DNA of 64,000 bases from CAVYUC01 sp963816685 (GTDB lineage Bacteria > Bacteroidota > Bacteroidia > Bacteroidales > Prolixibacteraceae), in the NCBI GenBank assembly GCA_963816685.1, contig CAWFMB010000019.1, positions 145,542-209,541 on the forward strand, written 5' to 3'. A model generated the notes under the pieces. The model was not told the origin of the DNA. It was given only the letters and a program-made list of their open reading frames with translations, and did no database searches. Each line of letters starts with the position of its first letter. Position 1 is the stretch's first letter. The translations under genes were made by a program, and so were the position numbers. Shown here piece after piece: positions 27,580-35,299 of this stretch.

Positions 27580-30500
27580 ATGCTGTTTAAGCAGATATTA
27601 ATTTTGCTCATCCTGTTTGTTCCGGGAAGTAAATTGTTTGCACAACAATTCAGGAAAACTGAAATTTCATATTTAAAAAAAGAAAATGAGTTGGTTCCAG
27701 GTGAAATTTTTAATATCGCATTTTTCGTTGCCAATACAGGTGAAGACAGCCAGAAACTGAATGCCCGGATAATTCCGCCTGAAGGTTGGAAAGCAATTAT
27801 TAAAAACCAGGCTTTTAGTTTGAATCCTTCAGAAAAAAAGCTGTTGGTGTACTCATTACAGATTCCTTTGGAATATCCCGTGGGAGAGCAACAAATTACA
27901 CTGGCAGTTACCAATACCGAAACAGGTGACACAACCGGTACTGAATCGGTCCCGGTTGAAGTAAAGGAAATTGAAAGCATCGCTTTGATGCTGGTGGAAT
28001 CGCCTGACTATGTAATTGCCGGTGAAACTTTCAAAGCTCACTTACTGCTCCAAAACCTTGGAAATACTACAAAGCAAATATATATTGAAACTCAAAACTG
28101 CGACATTGAAGGTACTTCCGAACTAACTGTAGAACCAGGCAAATCAGTTGAAATTTCAGTTTTTAACAATACAGCTCCGGAAACAAAGGAAGCAACAAAA
28201 GTTTATTTTTCAGTGCGTGCCGGTTTAAAGGGTCAGATTTCTAAAAGCATCTACCAATCATACACAGTCTTCCCCACAAGCGAAACAAGAAAAGATCTTT
28301 TTTTCCGGTTCCCGGTTACTGCATCTGCAAATTTTCTTGCATCCAATCAAAGAGAACATGTGGAATCCATCTGGCAATTTGAATTACACGGAAAAGGAAT
28401 GCTTGATCCTGCAGGTAATCATCAGCTTGAGTTTTTGGCAAGAGGACCGGGTAACACAAATCTCAGCTATTTGGGTTTATATGATCAGTATTTTATTTCA
28501 TATTCAAATAAAAACCTTGATCTGTTTGCAGGAGAAAAATCGTACAGTTTTACCCCGCTAACAGAGTCGGCACGTTTTGGGCTTGGAACTGAAAATAAAA
28601 TCCGCTTTAACAATGGTTTGAGCTTTGGTTTTGTGTATGTAAAGCCACGATATTTTGGCGAAATTGAAGATGAACTTGCAGGTTATTCAGGTTTTGAAAT
28701 CAACGACGACAATAAATTTGGATTCCTTTATGTTTCAAAAAAATATACGACATCAGAGCAAACTGCACAACTGGCCAGCATTACAGCACAATTAATGCCG
28801 CTGAAAAAAACAAATATCGATTTTGAATTTTCAAGAGGTATATTTCAAAATATTGCCGATAATGCTTTTCACACCAATGTTAATTCGCAGTTTTCGGTGT
28901 TTTATCTTGCGGCCAATTATTTCTATACAGGCAAAAATTATCCGGGTTATTTTTCAAATTCAACATTTTATTCCGGCAGTTTCTCAGCAAATCTGTCACC
29001 TAAAATAAATGTTGGATTTTACGCCAAAGAGGATTTTAGAAATGCAGCGCTCGATACTTTCTTTGTTAATGCACCTTATTCCAAATCTTTTCAATCGTTT
29101 ATAAATTATAACCTTGCCAGCCGTTCTTTTTTAAAGCTGTACTGGAGAGATTATGAACGAAAAGACCGGTTGGTTTTGGATAAGTTTCATTATAAAACAA
29201 GATCGGTAAATGCCCAGTTTAATCAAAAAATAAGGAAGCTGGAATACAGTCTCCTGGGAGAATATGGTCAGACTACAAATTTTCTTTTAAGCGAAACTGA
29301 AAACCGGCAGGAAACATATCGTGCAACTACCAATATTGCCTGGCGATTTAATTCATCGCATTATGTGCGGTTTTTTGGAAGCTGGTCAAATGTAAACAGC
29401 TTTATTTCGGATGATCAGCAAAATTTAATTGCCGGGATATCAGCAACCAGCAGGTTTTCAAAAAATCTTATTGCAAACATCTATCTTCAAAATGCATATA
29501 ATATCGATGATTATTTCAGGAACCGGAATTTAATGCAGTTGAACCTCGATTACTCTTTCCTGAACAAACACAAATTATCGCTTCGTGGTTTTTATACCCT
29601 TTTCAGACAGAAAATTGATAATCCTGAGTTTTCTGTTTCGGTTAACTATTCCTATAAATTCGGCATTCCGCTGAAACAGGTAATCAAAGCCGGTGATTTG
29701 CACGGAAGAATCATCCGGGAAAACGATGAGCCTGCAGAAGGAATTGTTGTATCTCTTCAAAACAAAACAGCAATAACTGATAAAAACGGTGAATTCTGGT
29801 TGAACACCATAGAACCGGGAAGACACCTTCTTTTTGTGAATCGGGAAAAGTTTGACTTAAACGAAATCACAAACATTCAGTTACCTATGGAGATTGAAAT
29901 CATTGAAGACCAGGAAATTCAATTAAACATCAAAATTACAAAAGGAGCAAAAATAACAGGAACTTTTAAGATAAAGGAAAGTGAATTTCCTGCATTAAGA
30001 AATGAAAATGTAACTTGTTCGGGCATTGTTGTTGAATTGAAAAATGATTTTGAACAATTCAGGACTGCCACCGGCACTAACAGCCGGTTTTCATTTCCTG
30101 TTGTCCGTCCCGGAAAATGGATAATTAAAATTTATACAAATTCACTTCCGGCAGGATTTGAAATTAAAAACCCGGTTATTGAACTTGATCTAAAGCCAGG
30201 GGAAGAACAAAACCTTTTAATTGAACTGCAGCAAAAAAAACGGAACATTATCTTTAAATCAGGCGAAAGTCTGATGTTGCAGACAAAGCCTATACAGGAA
30301 AATCAAGATAAGATTTCGGAATCGAAAGCAAAAAAAGCAGCCGATTTGGATTCTGTATATTATTCTGTGCAGCTTGGAGCATTCACAAGAAAACTACCTG
30401 GAGACTCACCGTTCTTCAAAAATGAACAGTTTGTATTTGAAATTGAAAATAATAACTTTCATAAATATTTTGCAGGGAAATATGCCACATATGAAGAAGC

Positions 30501-30594
30501 TAAAAATGAATGGGAAAGGTTACGTGCAAAATTCAAAAATATATTTGTGGTTTTAATAAAAAACAACATACCGGTTCATGTTAATCAGGAATAA
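27580..30594 (+). CDS. Usher-like outer-membrane protein with Ig domains and C-terminal SPOR domain
   Basis: A 1004-residue protein. A signal peptide (ILLILFVPGSKLFAQQ) is followed by two Ig/NEW3-like domains (about 25-235: NELVPGEIFNIAFFVANTGE and YVIAGETFKAHLLLQNLGN). A long stretch of amphipathic strands with aromatic turns (about 240-700) looks like an outer-membrane barrel. Two carboxypeptidase-regulatory-like beta domains follow (from about 705: GDLHGRIIRENDEPAEGIVV, TDKNGEFWLNTIEPGRH). A SPOR peptidoglycan-binding domain ends the protein (about 925-1000: YYSVQLGAFTRK). Barrel plus C-terminal Ig-like domains beside a chaperone-like gene and small secreted proteins is the architecture of fimbrial ushers. 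The SPOR tail is not known to me in ushers. The assignment is by architecture. Confidence 0.62.
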   Translation: MLFKQILILLILFVPGSKLFAQQFRKTEISYLKKENELVPGEIFNIAFFVANTGEDSQKLNARIIPPEGWKAIIKNQAFSLNPSEKKLLVYSLQIPLEYPVGEQQITLAVTNTETGDTTGTESVPVEVKEIESIALMLVESPDYVIAGETFKAHLLLQNLGNTTKQIYIETQNCDIEGTSELTVEPGKSVEISVFNNTAPETKEATKVYFSVRAGLKGQISKSIYQSYTVFPTSETRKDLFFRFPVTASANFLASNQREHVESIWQFELHGKGMLDPAGNHQLEFLARGPGNTNLSYLGLYDQYFISYSNKNLDLFAGEKSYSFTPLTESARFGLGTENKIRFNNGLSFGFVYVKPRYFGEIEDELAGYSGFEINDDNKFGFLYVSKKYTTSEQTAQLASITAQLMPLKKTNIDFEFSRGIFQNIADNAFHTNVNSQFSVFYLAANYFYTGKNYPGYFSNSTFYSGSFSANLSPKINVGFYAKEDFRNAALDTFFVNAPYSKSFQSFINYNLASRSFLKLYWRDYERKDRLVLDKFHYKTRSVNAQFNQKIRKLEYSLLGEYGQTTNFLLSETENRQETYRATTNIAWRFNSSHYVRFFGSWSNVNSFISDDQQNLIAGISATSRFSKNLIANIYLQNAYNIDDYFRNRNLMQLNLDYSFLNKHKLSLRGFYTLFRQKIDNPEFSVSVNYSYKFGIPLKQVIKAGDLHGRIIRENDEPAEGIVVSLQNKTAITDKNGEFWLNTIEPGRHLLFVNREKFDLNEITNIQLPMEIEIIEDQEIQLNIKITKGAKITGTFKIKESEFPALRNENVTCSGIVVELKNDFEQFRTATGTNSRFSFPVVRPGKWIIKIYTNSLPAGFEIKNPVIELDLKPGEEQNLLIELQQKKRNIIFKSGESLMLQTKPIQENQDKISESKAKKAADLDSVYYSVQLGAFTRKLPGDSPFFKNEQFVFEIENNNFHKYFAGKYATYEEAKNEWERLRAKFKNIFVVLIKNNIPVHVNQE

Positions 30595-30670
30595 AATCAA
30601 GTGGATATGAAACGAACATGTTTGCAGATAAACACAAACAACCATGAACAAAATACATGTGAGTTCCCTG

Positions 30671-30694
30671 CCCGATGGTCAGGCGGGCATCGGG
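30671..30694. repeat. GC-rich intergenic hairpin
   Basis: CCCGATG (30671-30677) pairs with CATCGGG (30688-30694) around a 10-nt loop in the 165-bp gap between the usher-like gene and the third pilin-like gene. It stands out by GC content from the surrounding AT-rich sequence and may be a dispersed repeat or attenuator. Confidence 0.55.
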
Positions 30695-30759
30695 TGAAAA
30701 AGTGGATAAAGAGATAAAGTTTAACCAACAACTAATGAGTAACATAATAATTTGTACAG

Positions 30760-31326
30760 ATGAAAATAAAGAAAATCAGATTTGCAGGTTTATTTATACT
30801 TGTTTTGCTTTTCCCTGTTATTGCATATCCCCAACTGGAAGAAGCACAGATTGGTGTTTATTTAAGCCTTCCGCAAATTGCGTTGCTCGATATTGAACCC
30901 GGTGCCGGCAGCAGTGTTCTTTTTACCATTGAACCCTCAGCAGAATCGGGAAATCCGGCCAATATAGAAAAAACGACTAACGGAAACCTCTGGGTAAATT
31001 ATACCTCAGCAGTTAGCAATCCACAGGATTCGCGAGCGATAACTGCTCAAATTTCGCAGGGAAATTTCCCGGAAGGAATAACCTTGTTTGTTGAAGCCGG
31101 AGCTTTTTCGGGAAGTGGAGAAGGACAAACCGGACAGCCTGCCGGAAAGACAAGTTTATCCGTTCAACCCAAGCCAATTATTTCGAACATCGGCAGTTGT
31201 TTCACAGGTAACGGAACAAATAACGGGCATTTGTTAACCTTTTCAATTGACATTGCTGATTATTCAAAAATTCAATCGATGGAGAATACCGAATTCACTA
31301 TCCTTTATACCATAACCGATAATTAA
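30760..31326 (+). CDS. Secreted pilin-like protein, paralog 3
   Basis: A 188-residue member of the same small family as 24287 and 26118. The signal peptide spans about residues 1-24 (FAGLFILVLLFPVIAYPQ). The N-terminal strand is AQIGVYLSLPQIALLDIE. The shared landmarks are LWVNYTSAV, the loop GSGEGQTGQPAG, NIGSCFTGNGTNNGH and a C-terminal strand ending FTILYTITDN. It differs from paralogs 1 and 2 by Phe in the SCFTG signature. It lies five bases upstream of the last gene of the locus, with which it is probably cotranscribed. A minor subunit or adaptor role is possible. Confidence 0.66.
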   Translation: MKIKKIRFAGLFILVLLFPVIAYPQLEEAQIGVYLSLPQIALLDIEPGAGSSVLFTIEPSAESGNPANIEKTTNGNLWVNYTSAVSNPQDSRAITAQISQGNFPEGITLFVEAGAFSGSGEGQTGQPAGKTSLSVQPKPIISNIGSCFTGNGTNNGHLLTFSIDIADYSKIQSMENTEFTILYTITDN

Positions 31327-31331
31327 AAGAG

Positions 31332-31847
31332 ATGACCACAACAATAAAATACCTGCTAACCGTATTGTTTTTCCTGCCGGTTTCTGTGGTTTGGAGCCAA
31401 ACTCTAGCTGTAACAGTAGAGGGAAATGCTACCTTTGGAAACACGCTGTTTGCTGTAAATGAAGCAGGTGAAGATTTTCAGGGATCTGTAGTGACTGAAT
31501 CACCATTAAATGTTTCGGTATTGAGTGGAGATTACTGGGACAAAAAAAATAACCGAAACAATAAATGGAGGATTTTTATTTACAAAACAGATTTAACCTG
31601 GAATCCGGGATTAATACTGGAAGCGGCCCGTACCGGAGCTGGTTACAATCCGGATAATAACGGATCTCCAAACATCAGCGACGGAGAAAGTTTTCAAACA
31701 ATTACAAATAATCCAACCTATTTTTTCCTTGGGAAAGATCAGATCGCTTACATACCTGTTAACCTAAGATTATCGGGAATTTCAGTTACAATGGGTGCAA
31801 AAAATTATGAAACCAATGTTGTTTTAACAGTTTATGATGACTGGTAA
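31332..31847 (+). CDS. Small secreted beta-rich protein, possible tip or minor subunit
   Basis: A 171-residue protein of unknown family. It has a signal peptide (LLTVLFFLPVSVVWSQ) and a mature start with alternating strands (TLAVTVEGNATFGNTLFAV). A central region is rich in Asn, Gly and Trp (WDKKNNRNNKWRIFIYKTDL). The C-terminal strand, TNVVLTVYDDW, ends close to the terminus like those of the pilin-like paralogs, but the IGSC signature is absent. As the last gene of the locus, before a hairpin terminator, it could be a distal or tip subunit. That is inference from position and strand pattern. Confidence 0.6.
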   Translation: MTTTIKYLLTVLFFLPVSVVWSQTLAVTVEGNATFGNTLFAVNEAGEDFQGSVVTESPLNVSVLSGDYWDKKNNRNNKWRIFIYKTDLTWNPGLILEAARTGAGYNPDNNGSPNISDGESFQTITNNPTYFFLGKDQIAYIPVNLRLSGISVTMGAKNYETNVVLTVYDDW

Positions 31848-31947
31848 AAAGTTTCAGTGCCACACAATTTGGATTTGAATGGTTTTTTAAAAACCCGTAC
31901 CCATGAAATACTAATTTGGGGCGGTAGTAATTGATGAAAAGTATAAA

Positions 31948-31982
31948 CCGGAGGAAAAGAAATTATGATTCACTTCCTCCGG
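31948..31982. terminator. Hairpin between convergent genes, likely terminator
   Basis: CCGGAGGAA (31948-31956) pairs perfectly with TTCCTCCGG (31974-31982). It sits between the convergent ends of the secreted-protein locus and the sulfatase gene and could stop transcription both ways, although T runs are short. Confidence 0.6.
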
Positions 31983-31997
31983 AATTCAACAATAAAA

Positions 31998-33896
31998 TTA
32001 CCAGTTAAATACAAGGTTATATTTTTCAGGATCAAGTCCCCATTTTTCAAAAAGCCATTTCGAAGCTCTTAAATCATAACGTGTTCTGCTCATTTCCGGC
32101 GATCTTTTTATCATTGCTACCACACCGTCAATTACTTCCTGACTACTTTCCTCAATACAATCTATTGCATTTAATGCATGGCACCGGGCAAATTCATTTG
32201 GATTATCCAGTACTTTTAAAAGCGCATCTTTGGCTGCTTCTTTATCACCAAGATGATAAAGCGCTTCGGCAGCAACTACCACAACATTTGCCGATTCATC
32301 ATTTAACGCTTCTCTCAATTCCGGGATTGCAGGCGAGGCTTCATCCTTCAGAATCAAAAAACCGGTTGCTCCCCAATAGCGGACAGCACTATCCTCATCT
32401 TTTAAATAAGTCTTTAATTTTTCAATGTCATCCGCTTTTGCAAGTGTTGCAACATCTGCAGCTTCCATTAATTTATCCAAATCCACATTCCCTGATCGCA
32501 TGTAATCGTAAAACGGTATTTCTCCGGTCCTGTCAATTCTGTCAGCTTCGGGAACAAATCCGGTATCGTGAATTCGTTTAAGCCAGTCATTATTGGCTGC
32601 CTGCATTCGCACCAACACGTCATGATATTCCGGATTGTCTGCAAGGTTATTTATTTCCCATGGATCGTTTTCAGTATCATACAATTCTTCAACCGGCTTG
32701 GGCTCCCAGAAGCGGCTTTGAGTTTCATTGCAATCCCCCTTCAAGTATGCCTGCTCCCATGAGCCGATAGAAGGCGCCCTCCACAAATATTCCAGATGCT
32801 GTCCATAAATCCGGTACGGCATGTAATTTCGGATGTAGCGAAACTTTGTATCACGGACAGCCCTGCTCATATCATATCGTTCATCCATCCTCCCACGAAA
32901 CATAAAAGCGTATTCCGGATCTTCTGTTTTTTGTTTTCCCAGGAAAGCATGACCCTGCATATATTCAGGAATTTCAATTCCGGCAATACTTAATAATGTA
33001 GGTGCCAAATCAACAAAGCTAATCAACCGATCTATTTTTGAACCGGGGGTTTCAGCAGGGAAAAGATGTTTGTATTTATCGGGAATCCGGATAATAAAAG
33101 GCACATGAGTCCCCGATTCATAAACATACCGTTTACTGCGGGCAATAACACCACCATGATCGCCGTAGTAAAAAACAATTGTATTATCGGCAAGCCCTGC
33201 ATCTTCCAGATCCTGCAGCCATTTTCCAATCTGGGTATCCATATCCTCTACCTTATCGTAATACTGCGCCCAGTCATGTTTCATTTCAGGTGTTTTGGGA
33301 TGATAAGGAGGAATGGGTACTTCGTCAGGACTGTGCCGGAGTTCATCATTGGGAATCCAGTTGTGGATAGAACTTTCGTGAGAAATCGTTGTGTTGTATA
33401 CTGCAAAAAACGGCTGTCCTTCTGCCCTGTTTTTATAACTCGCCTCTTTGCTGCATTCGTCCCAAATTTTATCCTGATCGATTGAATTTGTGTTGTAATC
33501 TGTTTTCACATTATTTGTACAGTAATATCCGGCCGCACGTAAAAATTCAGGATATGTTTTTACAATCTCCGAAAGCGGATAATAGCTGCGCATGTGCTGG
33601 CTGCCATTTGAACTGGCGTAAACTCCGGTTATAATTGTATTTCGGGCAGGAGCACAAACCGGGGCATTTGCATAGGCATGAGTGTATAAAAATCCTTCGG
33701 ATGCCAGCTTGTCCAGATTTGGTGTGGTAGCAAATTCATCGCCGTAACAACCTAAAAACGGGCTGTTGTCTTCACTGGTTAGCCACAAAATATTGGGAAG
33801 TACATCAGGTTCTTTTTCGTTGCAACCATTCAGTAAAAAAACAATAACAATAAAAAACAGTTGAAGGGAATAGCCGGTCAGGTTTTTAAATCTCAT
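31998..33896 (-). CDS. Lipoprotein sulfatase with C-terminal HEAT-like repeats
   Basis: A 632-residue type I sulfatase from the ATG at 33896; a longer in-frame start at 33983 would bury the signal. The N-terminus (LQLFFIVIVFLLNGCNEK) is a lipoprotein signal. The catalytic formylglycine motif is CAPAR with Cys80, in NAPVCAPARNTIITG. Metal-binding segments NILWLTSEDNSPFLGCYG and VFYYGDHGG are present. After about residue 480 an all-helical tail (LRAALND-like repeats such as IPELREALNDESANVVVVAA) resembles HEAT repeats. It hydrolyses sulfate esters, probably on polysaccharides. No maturation enzyme is in the window. A VOC gene lies upstream in the same direction. Confidence 0.88.
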   Translation of the reverse strand: MRFKNLTGYSLQLFFIVIVFLLNGCNEKEPDVLPNILWLTSEDNSPFLGCYGDEFATTPNLDKLASEGFLYTHAYANAPVCAPARNTIITGVYASSNGSQHMRSYYPLSEIVKTYPEFLRAAGYYCTNNVKTDYNTNSIDQDKIWDECSKEASYKNRAEGQPFFAVYNTTISHESSIHNWIPNDELRHSPDEVPIPPYHPKTPEMKHDWAQYYDKVEDMDTQIGKWLQDLEDAGLADNTIVFYYGDHGGVIARSKRYVYESGTHVPFIIRIPDKYKHLFPAETPGSKIDRLISFVDLAPTLLSIAGIEIPEYMQGHAFLGKQKTEDPEYAFMFRGRMDERYDMSRAVRDTKFRYIRNYMPYRIYGQHLEYLWRAPSIGSWEQAYLKGDCNETQSRFWEPKPVEELYDTENDPWEINNLADNPEYHDVLVRMQAANNDWLKRIHDTGFVPEADRIDRTGEIPFYDYMRSGNVDLDKLMEAADVATLAKADDIEKLKTYLKDEDSAVRYWGATGFLILKDEASPAIPELREALNDESANVVVVAAEALYHLGDKEAAKDALLKVLDNPNEFARCHALNAIDCIEESSQEVIDGVVAMIKRSPEMSRTRYDLRASKWLFEKWGLDPEKYNLVFNW

Positions 33897-33989
33897 TTTA
33901 ACACGTATTTCTGGTTTGAAGGGTAAAAATAAAAAAGGATAATTCAAAATTCGACTAATTATGAAATAGTTTTCTGCTTCCACTAAAAA

Positions 33990-34379
33990 TTAAGCCACAA
34001 TTTCAACACGATTTCCATCCGGATCAAGAACAACACTTTCATAATTCCCGTCTCCGGTAGTGCGGGGCTCACCAACTACTTTGAATCCATCTTTCCTGAG
34101 AATCTCAGTCAGATTATCCACTTGGGGTTTTGAACCTGTTTTCAGGGCAAAATGAATAATTCCGGAATGTTGTTTAATCGGATCATCTTTCGATTTTGGG
34201 ATATTTGGCATTTCCATTAATTCCATACTGCAATCGCCATCAAATTGTAAAAAATACGATCGGAATTCACGCGAGTGATTATAGTAAATTTCCCCGGAAG
34301 ATGCATCGAAATAATGCATGTAGAAGTTCCGCATTCCTTCAAGGTTGTATGTCCAGATTGCAATGTGATCAATTTTCAT
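33990..34379 (-). CDS. VOC superfamily (glyoxalase/bleomycin-resistance-like) protein
   Basis: A 129-residue single-domain protein with two beta-alpha-beta-beta-beta modules: KIDHIAIWTYNLEGMRNFYM at the N-terminus and IIHFALKTGSKPQVDNL in the second module. It ends with the typical YESVVLDPDGNRVEIVA. The His and Glu metal ligands of the fold (DHIAIW, MELMEMP, IIHFAL, VEIVA) are present, so it is probably a metal-dependent lyase or isomerase. The substrate is unknown. It lies 93 bp upstream of the sulfatase, in the same direction. Confidence 0.82.
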   Translation of the reverse strand: MKIDHIAIWTYNLEGMRNFYMHYFDASSGEIYYNHSREFRSYFLQFDGDCSMELMEMPNIPKSKDDPIKQHSGIIHFALKTGSKPQVDNLTEILRKDGFKVVGEPRTTGDGNYESVVLDPDGNRVEIVA

Positions 34380-34493
34380 TGTTTTCTTTTTATTTGTTTT
34401 TGTTGCTTTTCATCAGTCAATTAAAATATTGGTTTGCTGCCTAAAATCAGCCATCATACTGTTTAAGTTTATTTCGTTTCCTACGAAAATATA

Positions 34494-35147
34494 TCAAATT
34501 TTGTTTTCCCACTCATTAAAAAATTGTTTAAGATAATCTTCCATAAAATGATGCCGTTGTTTTGCCAGTTTCTTTGCAGTATTAGTATTCATCCTGTCTT
34601 TTAAAAGAAGCAGTTTTTCGTAAAAATGATTAATCGTAGGAGCTGTTCCCTGTTTATAGGTTTCAAAATCAGCATGAAAAACAGGTTGAATTCCGGGTTC
34701 ATGAATCAACCTGCCTTTATTTCCGCCATATGTAAAAGCACGGGCTATCCCTATAGCGCCCATTGCATCGAGCCTGTCGGCATCCTGAACTATTTGGGCT
34801 TCCAAAGTTGTGGAAGGTGTTTCAATTCCCGCACCTTTAAAGGAAACCTGACTAATTATTTGAAGTATTGCTGTTACATCCGGCTGATTTAATTTGAATT
34901 GGGCAAGCCATTCTTCAGTTTTAAATTTCTTCGTTTCCGCATTCAATTTCCAGTCATCCAAATCATGCAACAACGCCGCCATCTCTATCCTAAACAATTT
35001 TCCCCCTTCAATTTTAGCGATTTTTAATGCCATTTCCCTTACGCGGAAAATATGCCACCAGTCATGACCCGAACCTTCAATACTGAAAATTTCATGGATG
35101 AATTTTTCAGTTTTGTCTACAACCTGCTGTTTTTCATCGGTTATCAT
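34494..35147 (-). CDS. HD-domain phosphohydrolase
   Basis: A 217-residue soluble hydrolase of the HD superfamily (YedJ-like). The metal-binding residues appear in order as GHDWWHIFRV, ALLHDLDDW and QDADRLDAMGAIGIAR. A family-typical FTYGGNKGRLIHEP segment follows. Such enzymes cleave phosphate mono- or diesters; the specific substrate is not known. It is separated from the VOC gene by about 115 bp and divergent from the acyl-CoA ligase gene. Confidence 0.85.
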   Translation of the reverse strand: MITDEKQQVVDKTEKFIHEIFSIEGSGHDWWHIFRVREMALKIAKIEGGKLFRIEMAALLHDLDDWKLNAETKKFKTEEWLAQFKLNQPDVTAILQIISQVSFKGAGIETPSTTLEAQIVQDADRLDAMGAIGIARAFTYGGNKGRLIHEPGIQPVFHADFETYKQGTAPTINHFYEKLLLLKDRMNTNTAKKLAKQRHHFMEDYLKQFFNEWENKI

Positions 35148-35299
35148 CAGACATATTTAAAAGATGATATTAAATATTATTGTTATAAAAAGTTTCCGGG
35201 GATACAATTATTATTATTTTTACCCCAATAAACATACTGGCATGAATCATGTTATATCCTGTACAGTAATCGTTTAAATAAATAGAATTATCAAATATA

